NCBI GenBank assembly: GCA_900551855.1
Contig: URXM01000001.1
Coordinates: 62,001-126,000 of the forward strand
Direction of reading: 5' to 3'
DNA length: 64,000 bases
From: an uncultured Eubacteriales bacterium
GTDB taxonomy: Bacteria; Bacillota; Clostridia; Christensenellales; UBA1242
The notes under the pieces are model-generated. The model saw nothing but the letters and a program-made list of their open reading frames with translations, made no database searches and had not been told where the DNA came from. Below, piece after piece: positions 54,662 to 62,535 of this stretch; positions within the stretch are counted from its first letter, which is position 1, and each line of letters starts with the position of its first letter. The translations under genes and the position numbers were made by a program.

Positions 54662-55402
54662 TTATTTTATTTTTTCTTGTTCTGGTTCAAGTTGACTATT
54701 AAATTTTGTCAAACCTTCTTCAAACTTTTTTGCACCAGCATAAAATTTTTCATCTTCTCTATCGTTTAAAATGTCGATAAGATTTGAAACTGTTTGGTTT
54801 GTCACTTCTTTGAGAGAAATGACAGCTTCTGGAGTGTCAAAACGCTTTGCATCTTTAGAAAGTTGCATAAACAACTGTCTACTTAACAAAGAGAAAACTG
54901 AATCTGAAGTTAAGAATGATTCTGGGATAGTTTGAAGATTGTCATAGATCTCTTTTGGAGTATCATAATATGAATCTTCATAATACTTTTTAGCATTTTC
55001 GCGTCTTGTTTCTATAGATTTTGCACTACCATCAAAAATACTAAGATTTTCTTTCTTGTAAATTTCTTGTGTAAAATCTGATGCGGCAGCAACAATATAT
55101 TTTGCAATTGGATCCATAATGTATTTGCAAGTTTCATCAAGGACTCTCAATTCCAACAAATTTTGTGTATGGAAGAATGTATGAATCATATCTTTTGGAA
55201 TTGTAAAGCAAATAGAATACTCTCTCAACAAATTGTAATATGGACCTACAGAAAGTCTCATATTCCCATTTTTGTCATATCCGTCGTCTGAAAGATAAAA
55301 TTCGCAGTCTTTCAAAGCTCCTTTTATAATTTTTCCGCTTTTGTCAATAAATCCATCTTTTTGCATTTTTAATTCAAAATCTGAAGGTAATAATCCTGGC
55401 AT
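54662..55402 (-). CDS. Hypothetical protein, 246 aa, soluble
   Basis: Not recognised. The start is ATG 55402 after AAAAGGAG, with a consensus promoter at 55459-55487 and a leader holding a small hairpin near 55427-55442. The protein has no signal or membrane helices. Residues 25-100 look like a compact alpha/beta domain (YLSDDGYDKNGNMRLSVG, YSICFTIPKDMIHTFF); the rest is helical and charged. Monocistronic between a translation operon and the prmC-prfA genes, with which it shares no transcript. Normal codon use. Confidence 0.65.
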   Translation of the reverse strand: MPGLLPSDFELKMQKDGFIDKSGKIIKGALKDCEFYLSDDGYDKNGNMRLSVGPYYNLLREYSICFTIPKDMIHTFFHTQNLLELRVLDETCKYIMDPIAKYIVAAASDFTQEIYKKENLSIFDGSAKSIETRRENAKKYYEDSYYDTPKEIYDNLQTIPESFLTSDSVFSLLSRQLFMQLSKDAKRFDTPEAVISLKEVTNQTVSNLIDILNDREDEKFYAGAKKFEEGLTKFNSQLEPEQEKIK

Positions 55403-55458
55403 AATAAATCTCCTTTTTTATTTATCTATAACTGATTATAGATTTTGATCATAAAATT

Positions 55459-55487
55459 ATTTTAACACATTGTGCATGGGTTGTCAA
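55459..55487 (-). promoter_or_regulatory. Promoter of the 246-aa gene
   Basis: Minus strand TTGACA (55482-55487), 17-base spacer, TAAAAT (55459-55464). Confidence 0.75.
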
Positions 55488-55543
55488 TATGCAATAACAA
55501 TTATAAAACGCATATAAATTTTTTTTGTGTCAATAATTAGTGT

Positions 55544-57307
55544 ATGAATAAAACGATTTTTCCAACATCAAATGGTGTGGTTGTTCATTGTGAAGACAAA
55601 AAGGTGATTTCTGCAATAGATTGCAATGGACAAAAGAAGATGAAAAGTTTTAGAGAAAAAAATAAAATTATTTTTTGGCATGTTCCATTTATAAGGGGAT
55701 TGCAATTCTTTTTTTGTGGCATATATGGATTTTTTCAAGCGTTGATACTCTCTTATGATGTTTGCAATGAAAAGGTTATAAAAAATAAAGATATAAAAAA
55801 ATATTATACACAAAAATTGATTATGGTGATTATAATTTCTGTAATTGCAATGATTTTTTCAGCTTTTGTTCTGGGACTTTTGCCAGGCAAACTTGGGTAT
55901 TTGATTGTCGATTATAGGGGCAGTGAGATATTAAGAAACTTGGTCATTTTTGTTTTTAAACTTATATTGTTTTACCTTTTTGTTTTGTCTTTAAGAGTTT
56001 TCCCTGTTGTTGTTGAGTGTTTTAGATTTAATAAGGCGGGAGAAATTGTATTAAGAAATTTTGATAAAAACAAAGAGAAACAACAGAAAAAAGATAAAAA
56101 TATGAAAAAAATCAAAAATTTAGGCGTTTTTTTCAAAAAAAATGATGATTTAACGCCAAATTTTTTGAATTATATTATTTTTGTTTTCATTTTAGATTTT
56201 CTTGTGATAACATTATGGGGAGCAGATTATGGCTTTTGGTTTAATTTTGGACTCAATATAGCCATACTTTTTGTTTGTATGAGTGTTGGTTATGAAATCT
56301 TGTGGTTGTTAAGTTTGCCAAAATTGAAATTTGTAAGCAAATTGTCAAACATCACAGCATTTCTTGTTTACGAAAAACCGACAACAACACATATTGAAAC
56401 AGTTATGGTGGCTTTGACAGAAATAAATCTGTTATGTTCGCAGAAGGAAAGAGAATTTATGGATGACGAAAATAAGATTGCTTTTTCAATTTGTTATACG
56501 CAAGTAAAAAACAAATTGTATAATGCAGGAATAAGTGACAAAAGTGATGCAGATTGGATTATTGCTACCGTTCTTGGCAAAAATAGGGCAGAGATAAAAT
56601 TGCTTTCTTATGTTACTGAAAAACAATATCAAGACATTATGAAGGCAACCGAAAGGCGTGCAAAAGGAGAAAGCATAGACAACATTTTTGGCTACACTGA
56701 ATTTTATGGTTTGAGATTTGATGTAAACAAAAAAGTGCTTACGCCAAGAATGGAAACTGAAATTTTGGTGGAACAAGTTTTAAAAGCAGAGAAGAATTTT
56801 AAAAATCCAACAATTTTAGATCTTGGAACAGGCTCTGGAGCCATTGCAGTTTCTATTGCAAAAAATTGTGATGCCACTGTTACTGCTGTTGACATAAGCA
56901 AATCTGCGCTTGCTGTTGCAGAAAACAATGCCAAGAAAAATGATGTGAAGATAGAATTTTTACATTCAAATCTGTTTGATAACTTGAAAAGAAAGCGTAA
57001 GTTTGATATAATAGTATCGAATCCACCATATATTCCTACAAACGAGATACCAAAATTGGACAAAAATGTTAGAGAGTGTGACCCTGTTCTTGCTTTGGAT
57101 GGGGGAGATGATGGTCTTGATTTTTATAGAACAATCATCAAAGAGGCATCTTCAAGATTAAATCCAAATGGTATGTTGTTTTTTGAGGTCGGAAAAGGAC
57201 AAGCTAAAGCAGTTAGGAATATTTTAAAAGAAAATGGATTTCAAGAAATTAAAACAATAAAAGATTACAACAAGATAGAAAGGGTGATTTGTGGAAAACG
57301 AAGCTAA
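55544..57307 (+). CDS. prmC: DUF1385 (YqhQ-like) membrane domain fused to release-factor methyltransferase PrmC
   Basis: PrmC methylates the Gln of the GGQ motif of release factors; its substrate gene prfA follows. Residues 1-300 are a DUF1385-type integral membrane domain: HVPFIRGLQFFFCGIYGFF near residue 45, four to five hydrophobic helices, and the tail LSNITAFLVYEKPTTTHIETVMVALTE typical of the family end. The usual EYHGAEHK-like motif is not seen. Residues 306-587 are a complete PrmC: helical N-domain, LTPRMETEILVEQVL, SAM site ILDLGTGSGAIAVSIAKN and the catalytic VSNPPYIP near residue 493. The reading frame is open throughout, so it is a real fusion. No ribosome binding site is seen before ATG 55544. 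It overlaps prfA by 17 bases. Confidence 0.9.
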   Translation: MNKTIFPTSNGVVVHCEDKKVISAIDCNGQKKMKSFREKNKIIFWHVPFIRGLQFFFCGIYGFFQALILSYDVCNEKVIKNKDIKKYYTQKLIMVIIISVIAMIFSAFVLGLLPGKLGYLIVDYRGSEILRNLVIFVFKLILFYLFVLSLRVFPVVVECFRFNKAGEIVLRNFDKNKEKQQKKDKNMKKIKNLGVFFKKNDDLTPNFLNYIIFVFILDFLVITLWGADYGFWFNFGLNIAILFVCMSVGYEILWLLSLPKLKFVSKLSNITAFLVYEKPTTTHIETVMVALTEINLLCSQKEREFMDDENKIAFSICYTQVKNKLYNAGISDKSDADWIIATVLGKNRAEIKLLSYVTEKQYQDIMKATERRAKGESIDNIFGYTEFYGLRFDVNKKVLTPRMETEILVEQVLKAEKNFKNPTILDLGTGSGAIAVSIAKNCDATVTAVDISKSALAVAENNAKKNDVKIEFLHSNLFDNLKRKRKFDIIVSNPPYIPTNEIPKLDKNVRECDPVLALDGGDDGLDFYRTIIKEASSRLNPNGMLFFEVGKGQAKAVRNILKENGFQEIKTIKDYNKIERVICGKRS

Positions 57308-58379
57308 AGATTTATTGGTAAAGACAGAAAAGTCTAAGGTCAGATTTGATGAATTAACTGACCTTATTTCTCGTCCTGAAATTATTGCAGACAACAAAGA
57401 ATGGAAAAAATTGGTGAAAGAAAGAAGTGCTTTGGAAGATTTGGCAAACGCACATGAAGAATTAAAGAAAAATTTGACCGATTTAGACAATTGTGAAAAC
57501 GACTTGAAAAATGAAAAAGATTCTGAAATGAAAGAATTGTTCCAAAGTGAAATTCATAGATTGCGTGAAAAAGTAGAAAAAATTGTTGAAGATATAAAAA
57601 TTTTACTTTTGCCTAAAGACGAAAATGATGATAGCAATGCTATTGTTGAAATTCGCTCAGCCGCAGGCGGGGAAGAATCTGCACTCTTCTGTTTGGAACT
57701 TTGTCGTATGTATTCTCATTATGCAGAGAAAAAACATTGGAAAGTTGAATATATCGATATGTCAGAAACTGAAATTGGTGGAATTAAAGAAGCAACTTTG
57801 ATGATTAAGGGAAAAGGCGCTTATGCTCGTATGAAATATGAAAGTGGTGTTCATAGAGTTCAAAGAGTCCCTGAAACAGAAAGTCAAGGAAGAATTCACA
57901 CTTCTACTGCTACAGTTGCAGTTTTGCCTGAAGTTGAAGATATTGATATTGAAATTCAAGATAAAGATTTGAGAATTGATGTTTATCATTCTGGTGGTGC
58001 TGGTGGACAAAATGTTAATAAAGTTGAAACTGCGATCCGTATTACATATTTGCCATTGAATATTGTAGTAACTTGCCAGGATGAAAGAAGTCAGCTTAAA
58101 AACAAAGAAAAAGCTATGAACATCTTGAAATCAAAACTTTATGACTATTATGAAGAACAAAGAAACAATGAATATGATCAAAACAGAAAGAGTCAAGTTG
58201 GTAGGGGGAACAGAAACGAAAGAATCAGAACCTATAACTATCCACAAGGGAGAGTGACTGACCACAGAACAAATCTTTCTTCATATGACTTGGAAGGTGT
58301 TTTGAATGGTGACTTGGATCAATTTATTGATGCTATGATTTTGAAAGAAAGGACAGAAATGTTGCAAAATTTGGAATAG
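57291..58379 (+). CDS. prfA: Peptide chain release factor 1
   Basis: Recognises UAA/UAG stop codons and releases the peptide. The 362 aa have the helical domain 1, the tripeptide anticodon region, and the GGQ motif in HSGGAGGQNVNKVETAIRI (near residue 234), which is the substrate of PrmC. The C-terminus has the RGNRNERIRTYNYPQGRVTDHR block. The start is GTG 57291, seven bases after GAAAGGG, inside the end of the fusion gene, so the two are coupled. The terminator follows at 58406-58434. Confidence 0.97.
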   Translation: MENEAKDLLVKTEKSKVRFDELTDLISRPEIIADNKEWKKLVKERSALEDLANAHEELKKNLTDLDNCENDLKNEKDSEMKELFQSEIHRLREKVEKIVEDIKILLLPKDENDDSNAIVEIRSAAGGEESALFCLELCRMYSHYAEKKHWKVEYIDMSETEIGGIKEATLMIKGKGAYARMKYESGVHRVQRVPETESQGRIHTSTATVAVLPEVEDIDIEIQDKDLRIDVYHSGGAGGQNVNKVETAIRITYLPLNIVVTCQDERSQLKNKEKAMNILKSKLYDYYEEQRNNEYDQNRKSQVGRGNRNERIRTYNYPQGRVTDHRTNLSSYDLEGVLNGDLDQFIDAMILKERTEMLQNLE

Positions 58380-58405
58380 AAATTAAGCAGTTAATAAATT
58401 AAACA

Positions 58406-58434
58406 AAATAGAAGAATTTTTCTTCTATTTTTTT
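58406..58434 (+). terminator. Terminator of prmC-prfA
   Basis: AAAATAGAAGA / TCTTCTATTTT with T run. Confidence 0.8.
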
Positions 58435-58457
58435 ATTTATCAAATATTTTTTATTTG

Positions 58458-58489
58458 CAAAAAAAACACATCACGAAATCGTGATGTGC
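58458..58489 (-). terminator. Terminator of the pilin-like gene
   Basis: Perfect 22-base palindrome CACATCACGAA and its complement (58467-58488), followed on the minus strand by a run of eight T. Confidence 0.85.
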
Positions 58490-58511
58490 TTAATTAAAGT
58501 GTAGTTAAATA

Positions 58512-58883
58512 TTAAACATGGAGAATATATCTTAATGAATTTGTAGCTTCTGTATATTTGTCATCAAATATGCCGAATGCATCGAGAATCATAGGTAAGA
58601 ACAAGTTGAAGAAGAGAATCAATACAACAACAACTACGATTGAAACAATAATGTTGATCAAACGTTTTTTGTTTTCATCTCTTTGTTCAGCTGATTCAGC
58701 TCTTGCCATTTTTACACCAACATAAACAGCATAGATAGCTCCTGCAGCACCTACCAATACCAACAATACCCAAAGTACTGTTTGAAGTGTGCTCAAAAGG
58801 GTTGACAACCAACTCCATTCTGCACCTAAGTTTGTAATAATATCTGTCCAGCCTACACCTAACATTGAATTCAAAAAGTTCAT
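58512..58883 (-). CDS. VirB2/TrbC-like pilin-type membrane protein
   Basis: A 123-aa protein with two long hydrophobic helices (about residues 35-57 and 78-102) separated by a short charged loop (KMARAESAEQRDENKKRL). This is the layout of VirB2/TrbC-type conjugation pilins and of the Mbov_0395-type pilin-like family known from Firmicutes and mollicutes. I set the start at ATG 58883 after GGAGG (the in-frame TTG at 58898 includes the ribosome binding site). No other secretion or conjugation gene is in the window, so it is an orphan here. A holin-like or other small membrane protein is the alternative. Confidence 0.65.
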   Translation of the reverse strand: MNFLNSMLGVGWTDIITNLGAEWSWLSTLLSTLQTVLWVLLVLVGAAGAIYAVYVGVKMARAESAEQRDENKKRLINIIVSIVVVVVLILFFNLFLPMILDAFGIFDDKYTEATNSLRYILHV

Positions 58884-59124
58884 AAGTTTATCCTCCAATT
58901 ATCACTCTAATTTATTGTTCTCAAAAGATTCAAATAATATTCTTATCTTTGATTACAAAAGAATAATATCATAAATAAAAAAAAATTCCAAACGATTTGA
59001 CAAAAAATTATAAAATTTTTTATAAAATATTTTTTTGGAATTTTTTTATTTATTTTTAAAGATAAAAAATGTTTTTTCTATGCGTAAAATTAAGGCAATA
59101 ATTGATGTTAATAAAAAATGGAAA

Positions 59125-59298
59125 TTAAATTAAATTATTAAAACAACGGCATCCTTGATAATTTACATTATTATTGTTGTTATTATTTGAAAGCCCAAGC
59201 AAAAGTAAAAGTAAAATGTTTGTGTTTGTTGCAAGGTTTGTATCATTTGAAGAGCTTAAAACCGAGAGCAAAAACACCCATAAAATATCTTGTGACAT
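59125..59298 (-). CDS. 57-aa hydrophobic peptide with poly-Asn run
   Basis: Starts at ATG 59298 behind a very strong AAAAGGAGGG site. Sequence layout: a short hydrophobic segment (DILWVFLLSVL), a Ser/Asn/Thr linker, a second hydrophobic segment with six consecutive Leu (ILLLLLLGLS), seven consecutive Asn and a GCRCF motif near the end. The open frame extends upstream to 59418 but the ribosome binding site favours the short form. No family recognised; the composition recalls small spore-coat or membrane-associated peptides, which is only a likeness. The Asn run is encoded by an AAT/AAC microsatellite. Confidence 0.55.
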   Translation of the reverse strand: MSQDILWVFLLSVLSSSNDTNLATNTNILLLLLLGLSNNNNNNNVNYQGCRCFNNLI

Positions 59299-59496
59299 AA
59301 TTCCCTCCTTTTTAACAAAATATTTCAAAATAAGTCTAAAACAATTTTTTTTCTTTTTGACTTTTTCTCTTTTGTTTGGGAAAATAGACTTGAAAGAATT
59401 CAAATCTTTTGGCACCACATTTTAGATTATTGTTATGTGGTGTTGCTAGTTTAATATATGTGATGCAAAAAACAAATGTGACAAAAAGGAGAAAAA

Positions 59497-59832
59497 ATGA
59501 ATAAATTGTTGAGAATTACCGAAAGAAACAAATTTGAAATGATGGATTTGCTACCTGATGATAACTGCACAAACAAGTTGGCGGTTTATTTTCAAAGTTT
59601 TTCTGATCAAACGAGAATTAAAATTTTGTCAGCGTTGGCGATCAAAGAATTGTGTGTCAATGATTTATCAAAAATTTTAGGTATAAATCAAACTACGATT
59701 TCTCACCAGTTGAAAACATTAAAAGATCAAGACATGGTCGAATATAAACGAGATGGGAAAATTTTGATATACAAAATAAAGTCTCCAATTGTGAATGAGA
59801 TGATGATGTATGCAGTGAAAAGTTTGGGATAA
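59497..59832 (+). CDS. ArsR-family winged-helix transcriptional regulator
   Basis: A 111-aa repressor-type protein. Residues 30-110 form the ArsR/SmtB winged helix: FSDQTRIKILSALAIKELCVNDLSKILGINQTTISHQLKTLKD then the wing VEYKRDGKILIYKI. The classic metal site ELCVCDL is here ELCVNDL, with one Cys; another Cys is at about residue 24 in DDNCTNKLAV, so a metal or thiol sensor with unusual ligands is possible. AAAGGAG precedes ATG 59497. No metal transporter is adjacent; queH follows from its own promoter. Confidence 0.85.
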   Translation: MNKLLRITERNKFEMMDLLPDDNCTNKLAVYFQSFSDQTRIKILSALAIKELCVNDLSKILGINQTTISHQLKTLKDQDMVEYKRDGKILIYKIKSPIVNEMMMYAVKSLG

Positions 59833-59874
59833 AATTTTAGATATACTATAATTTAATCTTTCAATTGGCAAAAG

Positions 59875-59903
59875 TTGACAAGTCAATAAAAAGAAAGTAT
59901 AAT
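59875..59903 (+). promoter_or_regulatory. Full-consensus promoter of queH with start codon at the expected +1
   Basis: TTGACA (59875-59880), 17-base spacer, TATAAT (59898-59903), then seven bases and ATG 59911. The transcript should begin at or within a base or two of the A of ATG. Confidence 0.85.
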
Positions 59904-59910
59904 TTGCGTT

Positions 59911-60471
59911 ATGAAGAAAAAAATGCTTTTACATTCTTGCTGTGGACCTTGTTCTACAGTCGTTATAGAAAGGTTGAAAGACGAATATGATGTTACCGTC
60001 TTTTATTTTAATCCAAACATAGAGCCAAGAGAAGAATATGAAAAAAGAAAGGCAGAACAACAAAAGGTTTGTCAATTTTTTAATGTTCCATTTATTGACT
60101 ATGATTATGACAATGCTGGTTGGCGTAAATTTGTTGAAGGACTAGAAAACGAGAAAGAGGGTGGTGCTAGATGTGAAAAATGTTTTCTTTTTAGATTGCA
60201 GAAAACTGCTCAGTATGCAAAAGAAAATGGATATTCAATCTTTGCCACAACTTTGTCAGTAAGTCCTCATAAAAATACTTTGGTAATAAACAAGGTGGGA
60301 GAAGATGTTTCTCAAAGAGAGGAAATTGAATTTTTGCCAGAAAGCTTTAAAAAGAAAGATGGCTATTTGAGAAGTATAAATCTTTCAAAAGACCTCCATC
60401 TTTATAGACAAAATTATTGTGGATGTAGTTTTGCAAATTGGACTTTAAATAAAAATAAAACTGGAGAATAA
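59911..60471 (+). CDS. queH: Epoxyqueuosine reductase QueH
   Basis: Last step of queuosine synthesis in tRNA: reduces epoxyqueuosine with an iron-sulfur cluster. The 186 aa are full length and carry the conserved Cys sets: LLHSCCGPCSTVV (Cys10, 11, 14), GGARCEKCFLFRL (near residue 90) and NYCGCSFA (near residue 172), plus the FYFNPNIEPREEYEKR motif. The tRNA-His gene in this window is one natural substrate type (GUN anticodons). No ribosome binding site; the ATG falls seven bases after TATAAT. lepB follows by one base. Confidence 0.94.
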   Translation: MKKKMLLHSCCGPCSTVVIERLKDEYDVTVFYFNPNIEPREEYEKRKAEQQKVCQFFNVPFIDYDYDNAGWRKFVEGLENEKEGGARCEKCFLFRLQKTAQYAKENGYSIFATTLSVSPHKNTLVINKVGEDVSQREEIEFLPESFKKKDGYLRSINLSKDLHLYRQNYCGCSFANWTLNKNKTGE

Positions 60472-60472
60472 T

Positions 60473-61351
60473 TTGAGTAGATACAACAAAGATTTTATTC
60501 AATATAGTGAAGAAAAAGTGAAAGATGAGACAAAGCATCTTGCATTGTATTTTGCTACGCATATATTTCTATATATAGTTCTTATTTTCTTCTTAATTTT
60601 CTTTGCTTGGTATACAGTTTTTATCACAACACATAAGTTTTATGAAGTTAAAGGGGTGTCCATGATGCCAACTTTAAACAGTCAAATCACAGAAGAGCAA
60701 CTTCTTTATGACACAAACAACGCTCAAAATTTGGCTTATGATGCAGTATATATAGATAAAATAACAAAACCAGAGATATTTGATATTATTGTTGTAGAAA
60801 GACCAAATTCTTCAAGTGTAATCAAAAGACTTATGGCTACAGAAGGTGACTATATTACTATAGCAAAAGGCAAAACACAAAGTGGCGAAGATCGTTTTTA
60901 TTTTTATAGAATTCCAAGTGGCGTAGATCCTGAAACTTATTCTGACGAGCAAGCAAAATTGCAAGAAAATGGTGAAAATGGATATAACCTTTATAACAGT
61001 GATACTCTTTGGATTCACAAGTCTGCATCAAGCATTAAGACTGCGGAAAGTGGAAACTGGGAATATGAATATAATTTCTACCAAACATTTTTAAGACAAT
61101 TTGAAAATTCAGAGGCAGGTTATTTTGTCTCTGAAAATGGATTGCTTTATGTGCAAGTGCCTCAAGATATGGTGTTTTATATGGGAGACAACAGAGAATA
61201 CTCTTCTGATTGTCGAGAAAATGGATTTTGTCGAGAAGATTATATTGTAGGAAGAGCGGAATTTATTGTTTACGATTATAATTTTGTTAACCGTTTGTGG
61301 GAAGTAGTTAAGTTTTATTTTAGAGAAATGGAAGAATTTTTTGCTAGATAA
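60473..61351 (+). CDS. lepB: Signal peptidase I
   Basis: Removes signal peptides from exported proteins, as a partner downstream of SecA. The 292 aa have a cytoplasmic N-terminus, one membrane helix (residues 30-52), catalytic Ser63 in KGVSMMPTL, general-base Lys118 in SSVIKRLMATEGD, and the box E-like MGDNREYSSDCRENGF near residue 240. The spacing between Ser and Lys and a loop of about 80 residues before box E are longer than in Bacillus SipS. The start is TTG 60473 with GGAGA upstream, one base after the queH stop, so it is likely co-transcribed. Confidence 0.92.
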   Translation: MSRYNKDFIQYSEEKVKDETKHLALYFATHIFLYIVLIFFLIFFAWYTVFITTHKFYEVKGVSMMPTLNSQITEEQLLYDTNNAQNLAYDAVYIDKITKPEIFDIIVVERPNSSSVIKRLMATEGDYITIAKGKTQSGEDRFYFYRIPSGVDPETYSDEQAKLQENGENGYNLYNSDTLWIHKSASSIKTAESGNWEYEYNFYQTFLRQFENSEAGYFVSENGLLYVQVPQDMVFYMGDNREYSSDCRENGFCREDYIVGRAEFIVYDYNFVNRLWEVVKFYFREMEEFFAR

Positions 61352-61379
61352 TATTTTTGCTATTTTTGTGCGTTTTTAT

Positions 61380-61409
61380 TTGCTAAACCCCTTTATTTTA
61401 TGATAGAAT
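61380..61409 (+). promoter_or_regulatory. Promoter of hup
   Basis: TTGCTA (61380-61385), 18-base spacer, extended TGATAGAAT (TAGAAT at 61404-61409). Confidence 0.65.
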
Positions 61410-61459
61410 AGCAATAGCATAGATATGCGAAATTATCATCAAAAGGAGATAGAACTAAT

Positions 61460-61735
61460 ATGAATAAAGGTGAATTCATTAAAGCAGTTGCTGAAAAAGC
61501 AAATTGCACACAAAAAGACGCAGGAATTGTTTTTGATTCAGTTATCGACACAATTGTTAGCGTACTTAAAACAGGAGAGAAGATTCAGATCCCTGGATTC
61601 GGTTCTTTTGAACTTGTTTCTAAAGCTGCAACAACAAAAATCAATCCTCTCACTAAAAAACCTGTAAAGGTTGCTGCTTGCAAAACTCCAAAATTTAAGT
61701 TTGGAAAGAGCTTTAAAGCAGGTTTCAATGACTAA
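61460..61735 (+). CDS. hup: DNA-binding protein HU
   Basis: Nucleoid protein that bends DNA. The 91 aa show the full HU fold: MNKGEFIKAVAEKANCTQKDA, the dimer core SVLKTGEKIQIPGFGSFEL and the DNA-binding arm with INPLTKKPVKV, where HU usually has NPxTGxxI. AAAGGAG precedes ATG 61460. Monocistronic, with terminator at 61748-61776. Confidence 0.96.
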   Translation: MNKGEFIKAVAEKANCTQKDAGIVFDSVIDTIVSVLKTGEKIQIPGFGSFELVSKAATTKINPLTKKPVKVAACKTPKFKFGKSFKAGFND

Positions 61736-61747
61736 TGAACATCTTTT

Positions 61748-61776
61748 AAAGAACCAACTTAATTGTTGGTTCTTTT
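61748..61776 (+). terminator. Terminator of hup
   Basis: AAAGAACCAAC / GTTGGTTCTTT with T run. Confidence 0.85.
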
Positions 61777-61785
61777 TTATTGTAT

Positions 61786-61816
61786 AAAATAAAAGCAGAA
61801 AAATCATTCTGCTTTT
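61786..61816 (-). terminator. Terminator of the rubrerythrin gene
   Basis: Minus-strand AAAAGCAGAA / TTCTGCTTTT with T-rich tail. Confidence 0.8.
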
Positions 61817-61820
61817 TTGT

Positions 61821-62420
61821 TTAATTTTCTCTTAATTCTTTTTCTAAATCTATAATAATATAACCTTGAGGCATTTTGCAAAGAGGACATTCTTTGAAGC
61901 CTTCTTTAGAGATGCTGACATATCCACAAGAAGAACATTTCCATTCTGTTGGAGCATTTCTTTTATACATTTTGTTGCTTTTGTATAATGATCCCAAATA
62001 GTCTAAAATTTTATGATGGGTTGCTTCAACATTTGCCACCATTTCAAACGATTTTGCTATATCCAAAAAGCCTTCATCTTTTGCAATGCGGGCAAAGCTT
62101 GGATAGATGTTGTCTGCTTCTGAAAGTTCGATTTTGCTCTCTTCCATAAGACTGCTTTTAAGGTCAGGCATTTCAAAAGGATAGCCTGCTTCAATTGATA
62201 TATTTTTTACGGAGCCATTACTTTTTTCAATTATATAATCGTAAAAGATTTTTGCGTGTGCCATTTCATTTTTTGCCAATGTTTTCATTGTGTCAGACAA
62301 AAATTTTTGTTCGTCAGCAAGTGCTTTCTTTGACATAAATTGATATCTTGCTCCAGCTTGGCACTCTGCAGCAAAAGAGCGTGCTAAGTTTGTTTTTGTT
62401 ACACTTTCATTAAATTCCAT
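61821..62420 (-). CDS. Rubrerythrin
   Basis: Peroxide-detoxifying di-iron protein of anaerobes. The 199 aa have a ferritin-like four-helix domain with Glu/His ligands (LARSFAAECQAGARYQ, ALADEQKFLSDTMKTLAKNEMAHAKIFYDYI, MVANVEATHHKIL) and a C-terminal rubredoxin domain with two CxxC pairs (WKCSSCGY near residue 161 and CPLCKMPQG near residue 178). Length and order are those of classical rubrerythrin. Its presence suggests an anaerobic or microaerobic host. AAAGGAG precedes ATG 62420; monocistronic. Confidence 0.94.
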   Translation of the reverse strand: MEFNESVTKTNLARSFAAECQAGARYQFMSKKALADEQKFLSDTMKTLAKNEMAHAKIFYDYIIEKSNGSVKNISIEAGYPFEMPDLKSSLMEESKIELSEADNIYPSFARIAKDEGFLDIAKSFEMVANVEATHHKILDYLGSLYKSNKMYKRNAPTEWKCSSCGYVSISKEGFKECPLCKMPQGYIIIDLEKELREN

Positions 62421-62535
62421 ATTTTTCTCCTTTTCACAAAGTTATATTGTCCCAAACAATAAAATTTAAACATCGATAATTTGTTTGCATTTTTTTTCTT
62501 TATTGTTTACAATAATATTGTTAAAAGGAGTCAAT

